Part shown: in pieces, positions 16,479 to 25,138 of the stretch | Numbering within the stretch: position 1 is the first letter of the stretch | Layout of the letters: the number at the start of each line of letters is the position of its first letter | Origin: Pseudomonadota bacterium | GTDB lineage: Bacteria; Pseudomonadota; Gammaproteobacteria; Steroidobacterales; Steroidobacteraceae | Reading direction: 5' to 3' | Length of the DNA: 64,000 nt | Assembly (NCBI GenBank): GCA_023423935.1 | Contig: JAFAEQ010000010.1 | Span: 124,001-188,000 of the forward strand | The notes under the pieces: generated by a model | Seen by the model: only the letters and a program-made list of their open reading frames with translations | Databases searched by the model: none | Told to the model about the DNA's origin: nothing | Program-made: the position numbers and the translations under genes

Positions 16479-17903
16479 GTGATCCATTCAATTCATCGCA
16501 AAGTCGCTTCGATCCTGTGCGCCATGGCGCTGGCGATCGTTGCGGGCTGCGCCCAGACGGGCGCGAAAACCGAGGTCGCCGCCAAACCTCCGGCGGCCGC
16601 ACTGAACGTACCGATCGAGTACTACAAGCTGCCGAACGGCCTGAAGGTCGTGCTCTCCGCCGATCATTCCTTTCCGGTCACCACGATCGGCGTGTACTAC
16701 AACATCGGTTTTCGCATCGAGCCCAAGGATCGGACGGGCTTTGCGCACTTGTTCGAGCATCTGATGTTCCAGGGCTCCGAGAATCTGGAGAAGGGACAGT
16801 TCTTCAAGCTCGTGCAGGGTCTCGGCGGGACACTGAACGGCTCGACGCGCTTCGACTTCACCAATTACTACGAGGCGTTTCCATCGAACGCGCTCCAGAC
16901 GATGCTCTGGGCCGAAGCCGATCGCATGCGGAGCCTCGCGATCACGCAGGAGAATCTCGAGAACCAGCAGGGCGTGGTCAAGGAAGAGGTCAAGGTGAAC
17001 GTGCTGAATCAGCCGTACGGCGGCTTTCCATGGCTGACCTTGCCGCAGCACGCCAACACGAACTGGTACAACGCACACAACTTCTACGGCGATCTCGAGC
17101 ACATCGATGCCGCAACGCTGGAAGATGCGCGCTCGTTCTTCGAGACCTACTACGTTCCGAGCAACGCCGTGCTGGTCGTGGCAGGCGATCTGGATTCCGC
17201 TCAGACCAAGAAGTGGATCTCGGAATACTTCGGCCCCATTCCCGGCGGCAAGGCACCGAAGCTGCCCGACATCTCGGAGCCGCGACAGACCGCCGAGAAA
17301 GTCGTGACCGTGAAGGATCCATTGGCACCGCGACCTGCGCTGGCTGTCGGTTATCACGTGCCGGAGCGTTGGACGCCCGAGCATTTCGCGTTCGGCCTCA
17401 TCGACGAGATCCTGTTGCAGGGCGACTCGTCGCGTCTGCATCGCGATCTGGTCCAGCGGCGCGGCTATACGGATCAGGTCTCCGGCGGCATCAACCTGCT
17501 CGGCAACATGTTCAACTACAGCGGTCCGATGCTCTGGTCCGCATCGCTGCTGCACGATCCCACGACCTCCGACGCGCAAATTCTCGCCGCGATGGACGAG
17601 AACATTCAGAAGCTACGCACCGAGCCGGTCTCGCAGGAAGAGCTCGATCGCGCACGTCGCACCATCCGCTCGCAGCTCTACGACCTCGTCGGCTCCAGTA
17701 CGCGCGTGGGACTCGTGGACCTGCTCGCCTGTTTCGCCTTGTTCGATGACGACCCGGGCCGCATCAACCGCCTCGAAGAGGAATTCGCAAAGGTCACGCC
17801 AGAGCTCGTGCAGAAGACCGCGCAGGAGTATCTGCGGCCCGAGAATCGCACGGTACTGCTGATCGAACCCGGCAACGTGCCGGCCGAAGGAGCCGCGAAA
17901 TGA
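16479..17903 (+). CDS. M16 zinc metalloprotease (active subunit), lipoprotein
   Basis: 474 residues from GTG 16479 with AGGAGAG upstream. A lipoprotein signal ends at IVAGC24. The inverted zinc motif H90-L-F-E93-H94 with a downstream Glu in the ENLENQQGVVKEEV region marks an active M16 protease; two homologous M16 domains (about 45-225 and 240-470) make the peptide-bound clamshell. Lipidation would hold it in the periplasm, facing from the inner or outer membrane. It overlaps the next gene, a non-catalytic partner, by 4 bases. Such pairs act as heterodimers like mitochondrial processing peptidase; the substrate is unknown. Confidence 0.9.
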   Translation: MIHSIHRKVASILCAMALAIVAGCAQTGAKTEVAAKPPAAALNVPIEYYKLPNGLKVVLSADHSFPVTTIGVYYNIGFRIEPKDRTGFAHLFEHLMFQGSENLEKGQFFKLVQGLGGTLNGSTRFDFTNYYEAFPSNALQTMLWAEADRMRSLAITQENLENQQGVVKEEVKVNVLNQPYGGFPWLTLPQHANTNWYNAHNFYGDLEHIDAATLEDARSFFETYYVPSNAVLVVAGDLDSAQTKKWISEYFGPIPGGKAPKLPDISEPRQTAEKVVTVKDPLAPRPALAVGYHVPERWTPEHFAFGLIDEILLQGDSSRLHRDLVQRRGYTDQVSGGINLLGNMFNYSGPMLWSASLLHDPTTSDAQILAAMDENIQKLRTEPVSQEELDRARRTIRSQLYDLVGSSTRVGLVDLLACFALFDDDPGRINRLEEEFAKVTPELVQKTAQEYLRPENRTVLLIEPGNVPAEGAAK

Positions 17904-19297
17904 ATCGCTTGCAATACTTCACCGCAACGCTGCTTGCGTTCACGGTCATGGCCCACGGCGCCGAGGCTCAGCAGGCACCGCCGAAGCCGGCGGCCCCGCG
18001 TCCGTTTCAACTGCCGACGCCGCAGACCATCACGCTGCCCAATGGCATCCAAGCCACCTTCATCGAGTTCGGTGTCGTGCCAAAGGTCACGATCGCGATT
18101 ACGGTGCGAACCGGCAACCTCAATGAAGGCGACAACGTCTGGCTCGCAGATCTCACGGGAGATCTGTTGAAGGAAGGCACGCAAAAGCGCACGGCCGAGC
18201 AGATCGCGGACGCCGCGACTCAGATGGGCGGCGCTGTCGGCATCGGCGTGGGTGCGGACGAGACCTCGTTGTCCATCGATGTGCTGTCCGAATACGGCGC
18301 CGAGGCAGTCGCATTGCTCTCGGAAATTCTCACTCAGCCGAAGCTGCCGGCGACCGAGCTCGCGCGCATCCGGCAGGACTATTTGCGTAACCTCAGTGTG
18401 CAGCTCACGCAGCCGCAAGCCATCGCAGGCGCGGCCATGGCTGAACTGCTATATCCCTCGCATCCATACGGCAAGAGCTATCCCACGCCGGAACAGCTGA
18501 GCAATTACTCCATCGAGGATGTGCGCAATTATTACGACGCCAATTTCGGCGCCAAGCGCACTCATGTGTACGTGGCCGGCAAGTTCGATCGCGCTGCCAT
18601 CGAGCAGGCCATTCGCGAAGATCTGGGCTCCTGGCGCGAAGGACCCGAGCCGTTGATGCTCCCACCCCCTGAACAGCAACCGCGCACGGTGAAACTCATC
18701 GACCGGCCGGGTGCGCCGCAGTCCACGCTGCGCATCGGCACTCGCGTGATCGGTCCTACCGATCCGGATTTCATGCCGATGTCAGTGACCAATTCGCTGT
18801 TGGGCGGCGTGCTCACCTCGCGCATCACGATGAATCTGCGCGAGAAGCGTGGCTGGGCCTACTCGCCGAACAGTTCGCTGTCGACCTACTATCATCAGGG
18901 CGCATGGACCGAGAATGCCGACGTCAAGGCCGCGAACACCGGCGAGTCGATTGCCGAGGTCCTCAAAGAGATCGAGAAGCTGCGCAGCGAGCCACCGGAA
19001 GAGCCCGAGCTCACTGCGATCAAGAACTATCGCAATGGCGTCTTCGTCATGCAGACGGCCACACGCGGGGGCCTCATCGGGCAACTCGCTTTCATGAACC
19101 TCCAGGGCTTGCCCCCCGAGTGGCTCACGACCTTCCCGCAGCGTCTGTACGCCGTGACACCCGAGCAGGTCTCGCAGGCTGCCAAGGCCAATCTGGATCC
19201 ATCGAAGATGTCGGTCGTCGTCGTGGGCGATCTCGCGAGCGTCACACCGCAGTTGCAATCCGTCCCCGGCTTGCCGGAAGCCCAGATCAAGAAGTAA
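17900..19297 (+). CDS. M16 family protein, non-catalytic partner subunit
   Basis: 465 residues. Sec signal peptide MNRLQYFTATLLAFTVMAHGAEA. The fold is M16 (two repeats; RxxY-type C-terminal NLREKRGWAYSPNS), but the zinc motif is lost: the equivalent of HxxEH reads DLTGDLLKEG, and no HxxEH occurs elsewhere. It shares an ATGA overlap with the active protease, so the two are made together. The loss of zinc ligands with conservation of the fold is the normal arrangement for the beta-type partner in these pairs. Confidence 0.88.
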   Translation: MNRLQYFTATLLAFTVMAHGAEAQQAPPKPAAPRPFQLPTPQTITLPNGIQATFIEFGVVPKVTIAITVRTGNLNEGDNVWLADLTGDLLKEGTQKRTAEQIADAATQMGGAVGIGVGADETSLSIDVLSEYGAEAVALLSEILTQPKLPATELARIRQDYLRNLSVQLTQPQAIAGAAMAELLYPSHPYGKSYPTPEQLSNYSIEDVRNYYDANFGAKRTHVYVAGKFDRAAIEQAIREDLGSWREGPEPLMLPPPEQQPRTVKLIDRPGAPQSTLRIGTRVIGPTDPDFMPMSVTNSLLGGVLTSRITMNLREKRGWAYSPNSSLSTYYHQGAWTENADVKAANTGESIAEVLKEIEKLRSEPPEEPELTAIKNYRNGVFVMQTATRGGLIGQLAFMNLQGLPPEWLTTFPQRLYAVTPEQVSQAAKANLDPSKMSVVVVGDLASVTPQLQSVPGLPEAQIKK

Positions 19298-19313
19298 GCG
19301 TCCCTTCGATCAT

Positions 19314-20939
19314 ATGAGTGCAACGCCCATTGAACGCGACGTCATGGAATATGACGTCGTTATCGTCGGCGCAGGACCTGCGGGACTTGCGTCTGCCATT
19401 CGTCTCAAGCAATTGAAGCCCGACCTCAACGTGTGCGTGCTCGAGAAAGGCTCTGCTGTCGGCGCGCATTCGCTTTCAGGCGCCGTCCTCGAGCCAGGAC
19501 CGCTCGAGCAACTGCTGCCGAACTGGCGCAGCGAATACACGGGCATGAAAGTGCCTGCGTTGGAAGACGATGTGCGACTGATGACGCGCACCGGCTCATA
19601 CAAGGTGCCGGGCTGGGCCGTGAATCTCACGCCCATGAACAATCACGGCAACTTCATCATTTCGCTCGGTCAACTCACGCCCTGGCTTGCGCAGCAGGCC
19701 GAAGCGCTCGGCGTCGATGTCTTTCCGGGGTTCTCGGCTGCGGAGGCTTTGTTCACGGAGCAAGGGGCCGTGAAAGGGGTGCGCATCGGCGATATGGGCT
19801 TGGAACGCAATGGCGAGCCAGGCCCCAACTTCACACCCGGTGTGGAGATCCACGCGACCACGACGCTGATCGCCGAAGGCGCGCGCGGATCGATCGCCAA
19901 GCAGCTCATCAAGCGCTTCGGCCTGAATCAGAAGGCCGATCCGCAGACCTACGGCCTCGGCTTCAAGGAACTCTGGCAATTGCCGCCGGGTCGCGTGAAG
20001 CCCGGCCGCATCGAGCATGGCTTCGGCTGGCCGCTCGACACGAGCACGTACGGTGGGAGCTTCCTGTATCACCTGGACAACGATCGCGTGTACGTCGGCT
20101 ATGTCGTGGGGCTCAATTACGAAGATCCTCGACTGAAGCCGTTCGAGGTCTTCCAGCAATTCAAGAATCATCCGCGCATCAAGCCGCTGCTCGAAGGCGG
20201 CGAAATTCTCTCGGCAGGTGCTCGCACGATTGCGGCCGGGGGTTATCAGTCTCTGCCACAGCTCGAGATGCCCGGCGCGCTGCTTGTCGGCGATGCGGGT
20301 GGCACCTTGAACGTCTTCAAGATCAAGGGCATTCATCAGGCGATTCGCTCGGGCGTGCTCGCCGCGGAACATCTGATCGAAAAAGGCAGTGTGAGCGGAT
20401 TCGATGCACGCTGGCGTGCATCGCCAGGCCACCAGGAACTGCACTCGGTCCGCAACTTCAAACCGGCCTTCAAGAAGGGCCTCTACTTCGCGATGCTCAA
20501 TGCGGGCATCGAATCGATACTCAAAGGCAAGACGCCCTGGACCCTCAAGAACACCGCTGACTGGTCGGCGCTCAAGAAACTCGACGAGTACACCTCGCCC
20601 GACCGCGGCTGGAGCGATCGCACCCTGCCGCCGCGCGACCGGCTTGCATTCGTGTTCTTCGCGGGCAACGTGCACGATGAAGCGCAGCCCGTCCATCTCA
20701 AAGTGCACGACACCAGCATCTGCGTGAACCGCTGCACGGTCGAGTATGGCAACCCCTGCGAAAGGTTCTGCCCGGCAGGTGTCTATGAAATGGTCGACGA
20801 CGGCAACGGCGGCCGCCGTCTGCAGATCAACGCGGCCAACTGTGTCCACTGCAAGGCCTGCGACATCAAGGACCCGTACGAGATCATCACCTGGACCACG
20901 CCCGAAGGCGGCTCGGGCCCGAACTATCAGAATTTGTGA
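19314..20939 (+). CDS. Electron transfer flavoprotein-ubiquinone oxidoreductase
   Basis: 541 residues, full length. An FAD dinucleotide loop VVIVGAGPAGLASA near residue 15, the ETF-QO membrane/quinone region in the middle, and a C-terminal ferredoxin-like domain with four [4Fe-4S] cysteines (CNP/CERFCPAGVYEM then CVHCKACDIKDP). It takes electrons from ETF, reduced by acyl-CoA dehydrogenases such as the one at 11.2 kb, and reduces quinone at the inner membrane. The ETF subunits are not in the window. It follows the M16 pair by 16 bases, possibly by readthrough. Confidence 0.96.
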   Translation: MSATPIERDVMEYDVVIVGAGPAGLASAIRLKQLKPDLNVCVLEKGSAVGAHSLSGAVLEPGPLEQLLPNWRSEYTGMKVPALEDDVRLMTRTGSYKVPGWAVNLTPMNNHGNFIISLGQLTPWLAQQAEALGVDVFPGFSAAEALFTEQGAVKGVRIGDMGLERNGEPGPNFTPGVEIHATTTLIAEGARGSIAKQLIKRFGLNQKADPQTYGLGFKELWQLPPGRVKPGRIEHGFGWPLDTSTYGGSFLYHLDNDRVYVGYVVGLNYEDPRLKPFEVFQQFKNHPRIKPLLEGGEILSAGARTIAAGGYQSLPQLEMPGALLVGDAGGTLNVFKIKGIHQAIRSGVLAAEHLIEKGSVSGFDARWRASPGHQELHSVRNFKPAFKKGLYFAMLNAGIESILKGKTPWTLKNTADWSALKKLDEYTSPDRGWSDRTLPPRDRLAFVFFAGNVHDEAQPVHLKVHDTSICVNRCTVEYGNPCERFCPAGVYEMVDDGNGGRRLQINAANCVHCKACDIKDPYEIITWTTPEGGSGPNYQNL

Positions 20940-21030
20940 CCGGGACCGATGAGCGATGGGGTGATGTGGAAGCTCGATCCCGGTAGATTCCCATCCCTGC
21001 CTCATCTCTCATTCGCCCCGGAGCTTCTTT

Positions 21031-22131
21031 TTGGTCCCTTCGCCTTCTCCCTCGGTTGCCGAGCTGTATCGAAGCGAATGCATTCGCCACGACTACCAGG
21101 AGGACCCGGTCCAGCTGCGGATCGTTGCCCTCCTCGATGATCTGCGCGCGCGACTGACGCGGCCGAAGCCGAAAGGCGTGCTGACCGCGCTGCTCAGTCG
21201 CAAGCCTCGGGAACTGGAAAAGGGACTGTATCTCTGGGGCGGCGTCGGTCGCGGCAAGACCTGGCTCATGGATCTGTTCTTCCAGTCGTTGCCGTTCAAG
21301 GACAAGCAGCGCAGTCACTTTCATCGCTTCATGCAATCGGTGCACGATGAGCTGCGCAAGCACCAAGACCGCGCCGATCCGCTGGACCTCGTTGCCGACA
21401 AGATTGCGCGCAAGGCGCGCATCCTCTGTTTCGACGAGCTGTTCGTGAGCGACATCGGCGATGCGATGATTCTGGGCAATCTGTTCCGCAGCCTGTTCGA
21501 TCGCGGAGTGACGCTGGTGGCCACCTCCAACGTGCCGCCGGATGGTCTCTACAAGGAAGGTCTGCAACGCGCACGATTCCTGCCCGCCATCCGGTTGCTC
21601 AAGGAGAACACGGACGTCGTGCACGTCGACAATGGCGTCGACTATCGCCTGCGAGCACTGGAGAAAGCATCGACCGCTTTCGACGCCAAAGACCCAGGGT
21701 CAATCGCAGCGCTAACGGAACTCTTCGAAGCCGTCGCAGGTGAACCGGGAACGGTCAATGCGAATCTGACACTGAACCATCGCCGCCTGCACACGAAGCG
21801 ACTGGCCTCGAAAGCGGTCTGGTTCGACTTCAAGGAACTGTGCGATGGACCACGCGGCCAGGCGGACTACATCGAGATCGCCCGAAGCTTCGAGGCCGTC
21901 TTCCTCAGCGACATTCCGGTTCTCACCCAGACACACGAAGATCAGGCGCGTCGCTTCGTGACGCTCGTCGATGAGTTCTACGATCGCAGCATCAAGCTGG
22001 TCATCTCATCCGCCGCGCCGGTGAATGCCATCTATCAGGGATCGAGACTCAAGTTCGAGTTCGAACGTACGAGCAGCCGCCTGATCGAAATGCAATCGCA
22101 GGAGTATCTCGGACGCCCGCACCGCTGCTGA
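21031..22131 (+). CDS. zapE: Cell division protein ZapE (AFG1-like ATPase)
   Basis: 366 residues from TTG 21031, supported by GGAG at 21020-21023; no ATG fits better. Walker A is GGVGRGKT (K76), Walker B is ILCFDELFV, and AFG1-family blocks LYLWG, SNVPPDGLYKEGLQRARFLPAI and the C-terminal FAxLVDEFYDR-like segment follow. ZapE is a cytoplasmic ATPase that acts on the Z-ring during late division. It is convergent with the serine-hydrolase gene, only 20 bases apart. Confidence 0.92.
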   Translation: MVPSPSPSVAELYRSECIRHDYQEDPVQLRIVALLDDLRARLTRPKPKGVLTALLSRKPRELEKGLYLWGGVGRGKTWLMDLFFQSLPFKDKQRSHFHRFMQSVHDELRKHQDRADPLDLVADKIARKARILCFDELFVSDIGDAMILGNLFRSLFDRGVTLVATSNVPPDGLYKEGLQRARFLPAIRLLKENTDVVHVDNGVDYRLRALEKASTAFDAKDPGSIAALTELFEAVAGEPGTVNANLTLNHRRLHTKRLASKAVWFDFKELCDGPRGQADYIEIARSFEAVFLSDIPVLTQTHEDQARRFVTLVDEFYDRSIKLVISSAAPVNAIYQGSRLKFEFERTSSRLIEMQSQEYLGRPHRC

Positions 22132-22151
22132 TTCGAACTGGAAATCGCGCC

Positions 22152-23387
22152 TCAAGGTGGCGACGGAGGTTTGTGAAGGGTTGCGATCGCGATATCCAGC
22201 GCGCGTGCGGCATCCCTCGCCACCTCGTCATCCTCGGCATTCAGAATGACAACGACATAGCGCAGGGCAGTCCCCGCGCTGTCATGGCGGACGATGGCCG
22301 CGTCGCAGCTGGTATCGGGTTTATCGATGAATCCCACCTTCGAGCGAACATCGAGCGTCCCCCTCTCCGCTTCAGGCAGGTACCCCAGCAGACCCTGAGT
22401 CACGAACGACAAAGCAGGAACTGTGCGGCCGGCGCGCGCACCTGCCAACAACTCGATCATCTCGGTTCGATTGCCCGGCACGAGCTCATCGAACTCCAGG
22501 AGTGTCAGCACTTGGGCCAGGACGTGCGCAGTCGAACCTTGTGCGGTACCGAACTCCTTCACGGCGTCCTTCCACCAGAACACGCCCCAGTAGTTGAGCG
22601 ATAGCCACAGTCCTTTGCCGCGCGCCCAGAACCCCGCTTTGACCATGCACCCATGGATATAGGGGAACCCGAGCAGGCTGATGCACTTCCCCGCGTTTGG
22701 ATCGTCCGAATCCTTGACCGCGCTTCGCAAGCGATCAGTGAAGGCGATGCCCGTTCCGCCTCGGGGCGTGTCTGCGAACTCCACTTGCCAGCCCCCAGCA
22801 GGTCGCGGTGTGGCCGTAAATATCTCGGCCAACGACGGCAGGGAATTCTGGCTGCCCTCTCCGCCCTTGAAGAAGCGCGCAATCTCGCGACGCCACGGAC
22901 GCAGAATCGCAGCGAACAGTTGCAAGTCGGTCTTGATCGCCTTGTCCGTGATCAGTGCCGCCGCCTCGCGCACCGATTTTCGCAATTGAAACGCGGCAAA
23001 CAGGATCGCCAGCTTGCCGGTGCTGGCGATGAAGCGCTGCTCCTTGTCGTGCGCGCCGACATACGAGCGCGTCCCAGCCTCGGTCAGATCTACGATGGCA
23101 AACGCGATGTTCTTGCGTTTGGCTGTGCCTGCCGCGACTACATCCAGCGCTGTCTGCAGCAGATGTGACTTGGGCACGGCAGTGAGCCTGGCATCAAGCA
23201 CAGGCGGCCATGGCAATGGCAACGCTGCGCTGGAGCCGCCGCCACCTGGACTCTCCTCACCATCGGCGTTGATGCTCGCGTACGCCAACGCTCCTTCGCT
23301 CGTGACCCGATCCTGCGTGACACGTGTTGCAGGATCGTCCGCGGCGCGCTGGCCGTACTCGAGCGCGCGTGAACCCGGATCGTCCAT
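22152..23387 (-). CDS. Serine hydrolase of the beta-lactamase/transpeptidase fold, no signal peptide
   Basis: 411 residues. A charged N-terminus and Gly/Ser/Pro linker (about 40-65) precede a domain with the SxxK nucleophile motif S122-T-G-K125 (FIASTGKLAIL), a possible SxN-like SLN (263-265), and a K350-V-G in the place of the KTG motif. That combination fits class A beta-lactamase-like serine hydrolases. There is no signal peptide, which is odd for a beta-lactamase or PBP, so resistance is not a safe inference. Its ATG lies 1 base after the stop of the upstream 537-aa gene, so both must be co-expressed. Function unknown. Confidence 0.7.
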   Translation of the reverse strand: MDDPGSRALEYGQRAADDPATRVTQDRVTSEGALAYASINADGEESPGGGGSSAALPLPWPPVLDARLTAVPKSHLLQTALDVVAAGTAKRKNIAFAIVDLTEAGTRSYVGAHDKEQRFIASTGKLAILFAAFQLRKSVREAAALITDKAIKTDLQLFAAILRPWRREIARFFKGGEGSQNSLPSLAEIFTATPRPAGGWQVEFADTPRGGTGIAFTDRLRSAVKDSDDPNAGKCISLLGFPYIHGCMVKAGFWARGKGLWLSLNYWGVFWWKDAVKEFGTAQGSTAHVLAQVLTLLEFDELVPGNRTEMIELLAGARAGRTVPALSFVTQGLLGYLPEAERGTLDVRSKVGFIDKPDTSCDAAIVRHDSAGTALRYVVVILNAEDDEVARDAARALDIAIATLHKPPSPP

Positions 23388-23388
23388 G

Positions 23389-25002
23389 TCAGGTCGGTGT
23401 GGGAGCAGGTGCGGGAGTCACAGGCGTCGGCGCGGTGCATGGGCAAATCATGCTCGCCATGGCACGGGCCTTGTCCACATCACCGCTCTCGCCGATCTCG
23501 TTGATGAGCTTCACACGCGCCGATTCGGCCTCGAGCTTCAATGCCTCGGCCGTGCGTTTGCGCACCTCCAACTGCTGCAGCTCCTCTGCATAGGAATCGA
23601 GCGAGCTGGCCTGACCCAGCATCGATTCGACGATCACACCGTCCGTGCGCATCGTGTACTTGTCGATCGCGAGCGGCACGCCCGTAAAATGGATCGTCTG
23701 CTGCGTGATGGGCTCCGTGTACGTGAACTCCAGATCCTTGCGAACGCGGATGTAGCTGTCGCCATTGCCCAGATCGATCGTTTCGATGAACGGGTGCTCC
23801 TGGCCCTGATAGTCACGCACCGTGCGCACCTGCGAAAGAATCGCCTCGCGCACCTCCGCAATCTTCGCGGGCTGCACGTATTCCTCGAGCAACTCGTTCA
23901 GCTGCGGCAGCGGCACTTCCTTCGTGGATCCGGCAATGCCATTGAAGAAGGCGACGCGAACGTCTGCAAGCTGCAGGATCGTCACGAACTGCTGATTCAT
24001 CTGTCGAAAGACGAAGTTCAGCGTGCGACTGAGATTGACGTTCTCGATCGTGCGCTCGGTGGCGGTTTCCTCACCTGTCTCTTCTTTGACTTCCGTGCTC
24101 GTGTTGATCTGCACATCGCGCTTGGCCGAGGCCTTCGACGTGTGCTTCTGCGCGGCGCTCGAGATGTTCTTCGCGAATTCCTCGCGTTGCGAAGCCGTGC
24201 CGCCCTTGACGCCGCCACTGACCTTCGCACTGCCAAAACCCCAGGAGGCGCTCGCCTCAGCCTCCGCGTGATACTCGAAGTTCTCGGACTCGCTGCGCTT
24301 GTCCGATTGTTCGGCCGACATGGACTTCTCGAAATCGTCCGCACTTTCCTGCGTGAATGAATCGAGAATGCTCGAGGCCGCCTTGGCGTCTTCCGTTCGC
24401 CGTGTATAGGTCTTCACGCTGATCTTGGTTTTTTCGCCGGGTAGCAGCGAGAACGTCTTGAGCACCCGGCCGGCACCGTAGGAGCCCAGATAGGACGAGA
24501 GACGATAGGTCTCGATCAGCAGCAGTCGTGGTCGTGGTGTCGGCGGAATCGGGGGCAGAATCTTCACGGCGGGTTGACCGCCGATGTCGCGATACCGTGC
24601 AAGCCGAAAGCCGGCCGTGACCTTCGTCGAGATATCGACCGCATCGTCCTGCTTCGACTTCAGCGCGGCACTCTCGCCTGCGACGATCGTGCGCTCGGTG
24701 ACTGCAGGTTGCGCCAGTGCCATGGCAGCTGTCGGAGTTGCGAGCGCGACGGCCGGTTGCGCAATCGCACTGGCGAGTACGCGAACATCCGGAAACGGAC
24801 GCACGACAATCGGCGGAATCGTCGTGTGCGGCGGCGGTGCCGGCGGTTGCGGAACCGTCGTCGCGGCAGCCGTGAAGATTTCCGGCGCGAACTTCAGCTC
24901 TACGACATGACGACCCGCGTACGAGGTCGGCTCGGGTACGTTGTAGCTGAGAATGGGCGCCTTGCCATTCGGATCCAGCTTCACCATCGGTTCCTGCGCC
25001 AT
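23389..25002 (-). CDS. Uncharacterised 537-aa protein with Pro-rich ends and a Ser/Ala/Glu/Lys-rich core
   Basis: I do not recognise the family. The N-terminus (1-110) has no signal peptide and contains a Pro/Ala-rich stretch. Residues about 150-200 are hydrophobic (PRPRLLLIETYRLSSYLGS, then VLKTFSLLPGEKTKISVKTY). Residues about 205-330 are highly charged and Ser/Thr/Ala-rich with alternating polarity, which could be beta-hairpin or coiled coil. About 470-510 is Leu/Glu/Lys/Arg-rich and probably helical. The C-terminus is a Pro/Thr tail (TPVTPAPAPTPT) after a CPC. It is tightly coupled to the downstream serine hydrolase and divergent from the HEFGH gene. Confidence 0.6.
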   Translation of the reverse strand: MAQEPMVKLDPNGKAPILSYNVPEPTSYAGRHVVELKFAPEIFTAAATTVPQPPAPPPHTTIPPIVVRPFPDVRVLASAIAQPAVALATPTAAMALAQPAVTERTIVAGESAALKSKQDDAVDISTKVTAGFRLARYRDIGGQPAVKILPPIPPTPRPRLLLIETYRLSSYLGSYGAGRVLKTFSLLPGEKTKISVKTYTRRTEDAKAASSILDSFTQESADDFEKSMSAEQSDKRSESENFEYHAEAEASASWGFGSAKVSGGVKGGTASQREEFAKNISSAAQKHTSKASAKRDVQINTSTEVKEETGEETATERTIENVNLSRTLNFVFRQMNQQFVTILQLADVRVAFFNGIAGSTKEVPLPQLNELLEEYVQPAKIAEVREAILSQVRTVRDYQGQEHPFIETIDLGNGDSYIRVRKDLEFTYTEPITQQTIHFTGVPLAIDKYTMRTDGVIVESMLGQASSLDSYAEELQQLEVRKRTAEALKLEAESARVKLINEIGESGDVDKARAMASMICPCTAPTPVTPAPAPTPT

Positions 25003-25138
25003 CGCTGCTCCTGCATGCCGTGATCGATTGGAGGATCCGATCCTGTGCGATGCGTCGAGCCCGCCTCAATCGCACTTTCGTCACGTTCTGCTTGCGCGTG
25101 CACTTTGTTACTACTGTGCACACTCTCAAGGAGCCGCG

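Noticed and set aside
19596..21005. 469-codon minus-strand frame opposite ETF-QO
   Set aside because: Antisense to a full-length conserved flavoprotein with both FAD and Fe-S motifs; no independent support.
22152..23387. Calling the STGK protein a beta-lactamase resistance gene
   Set aside because: No signal peptide, incomplete motif set and unusual neighbours; only the fold-level assignment is supported.
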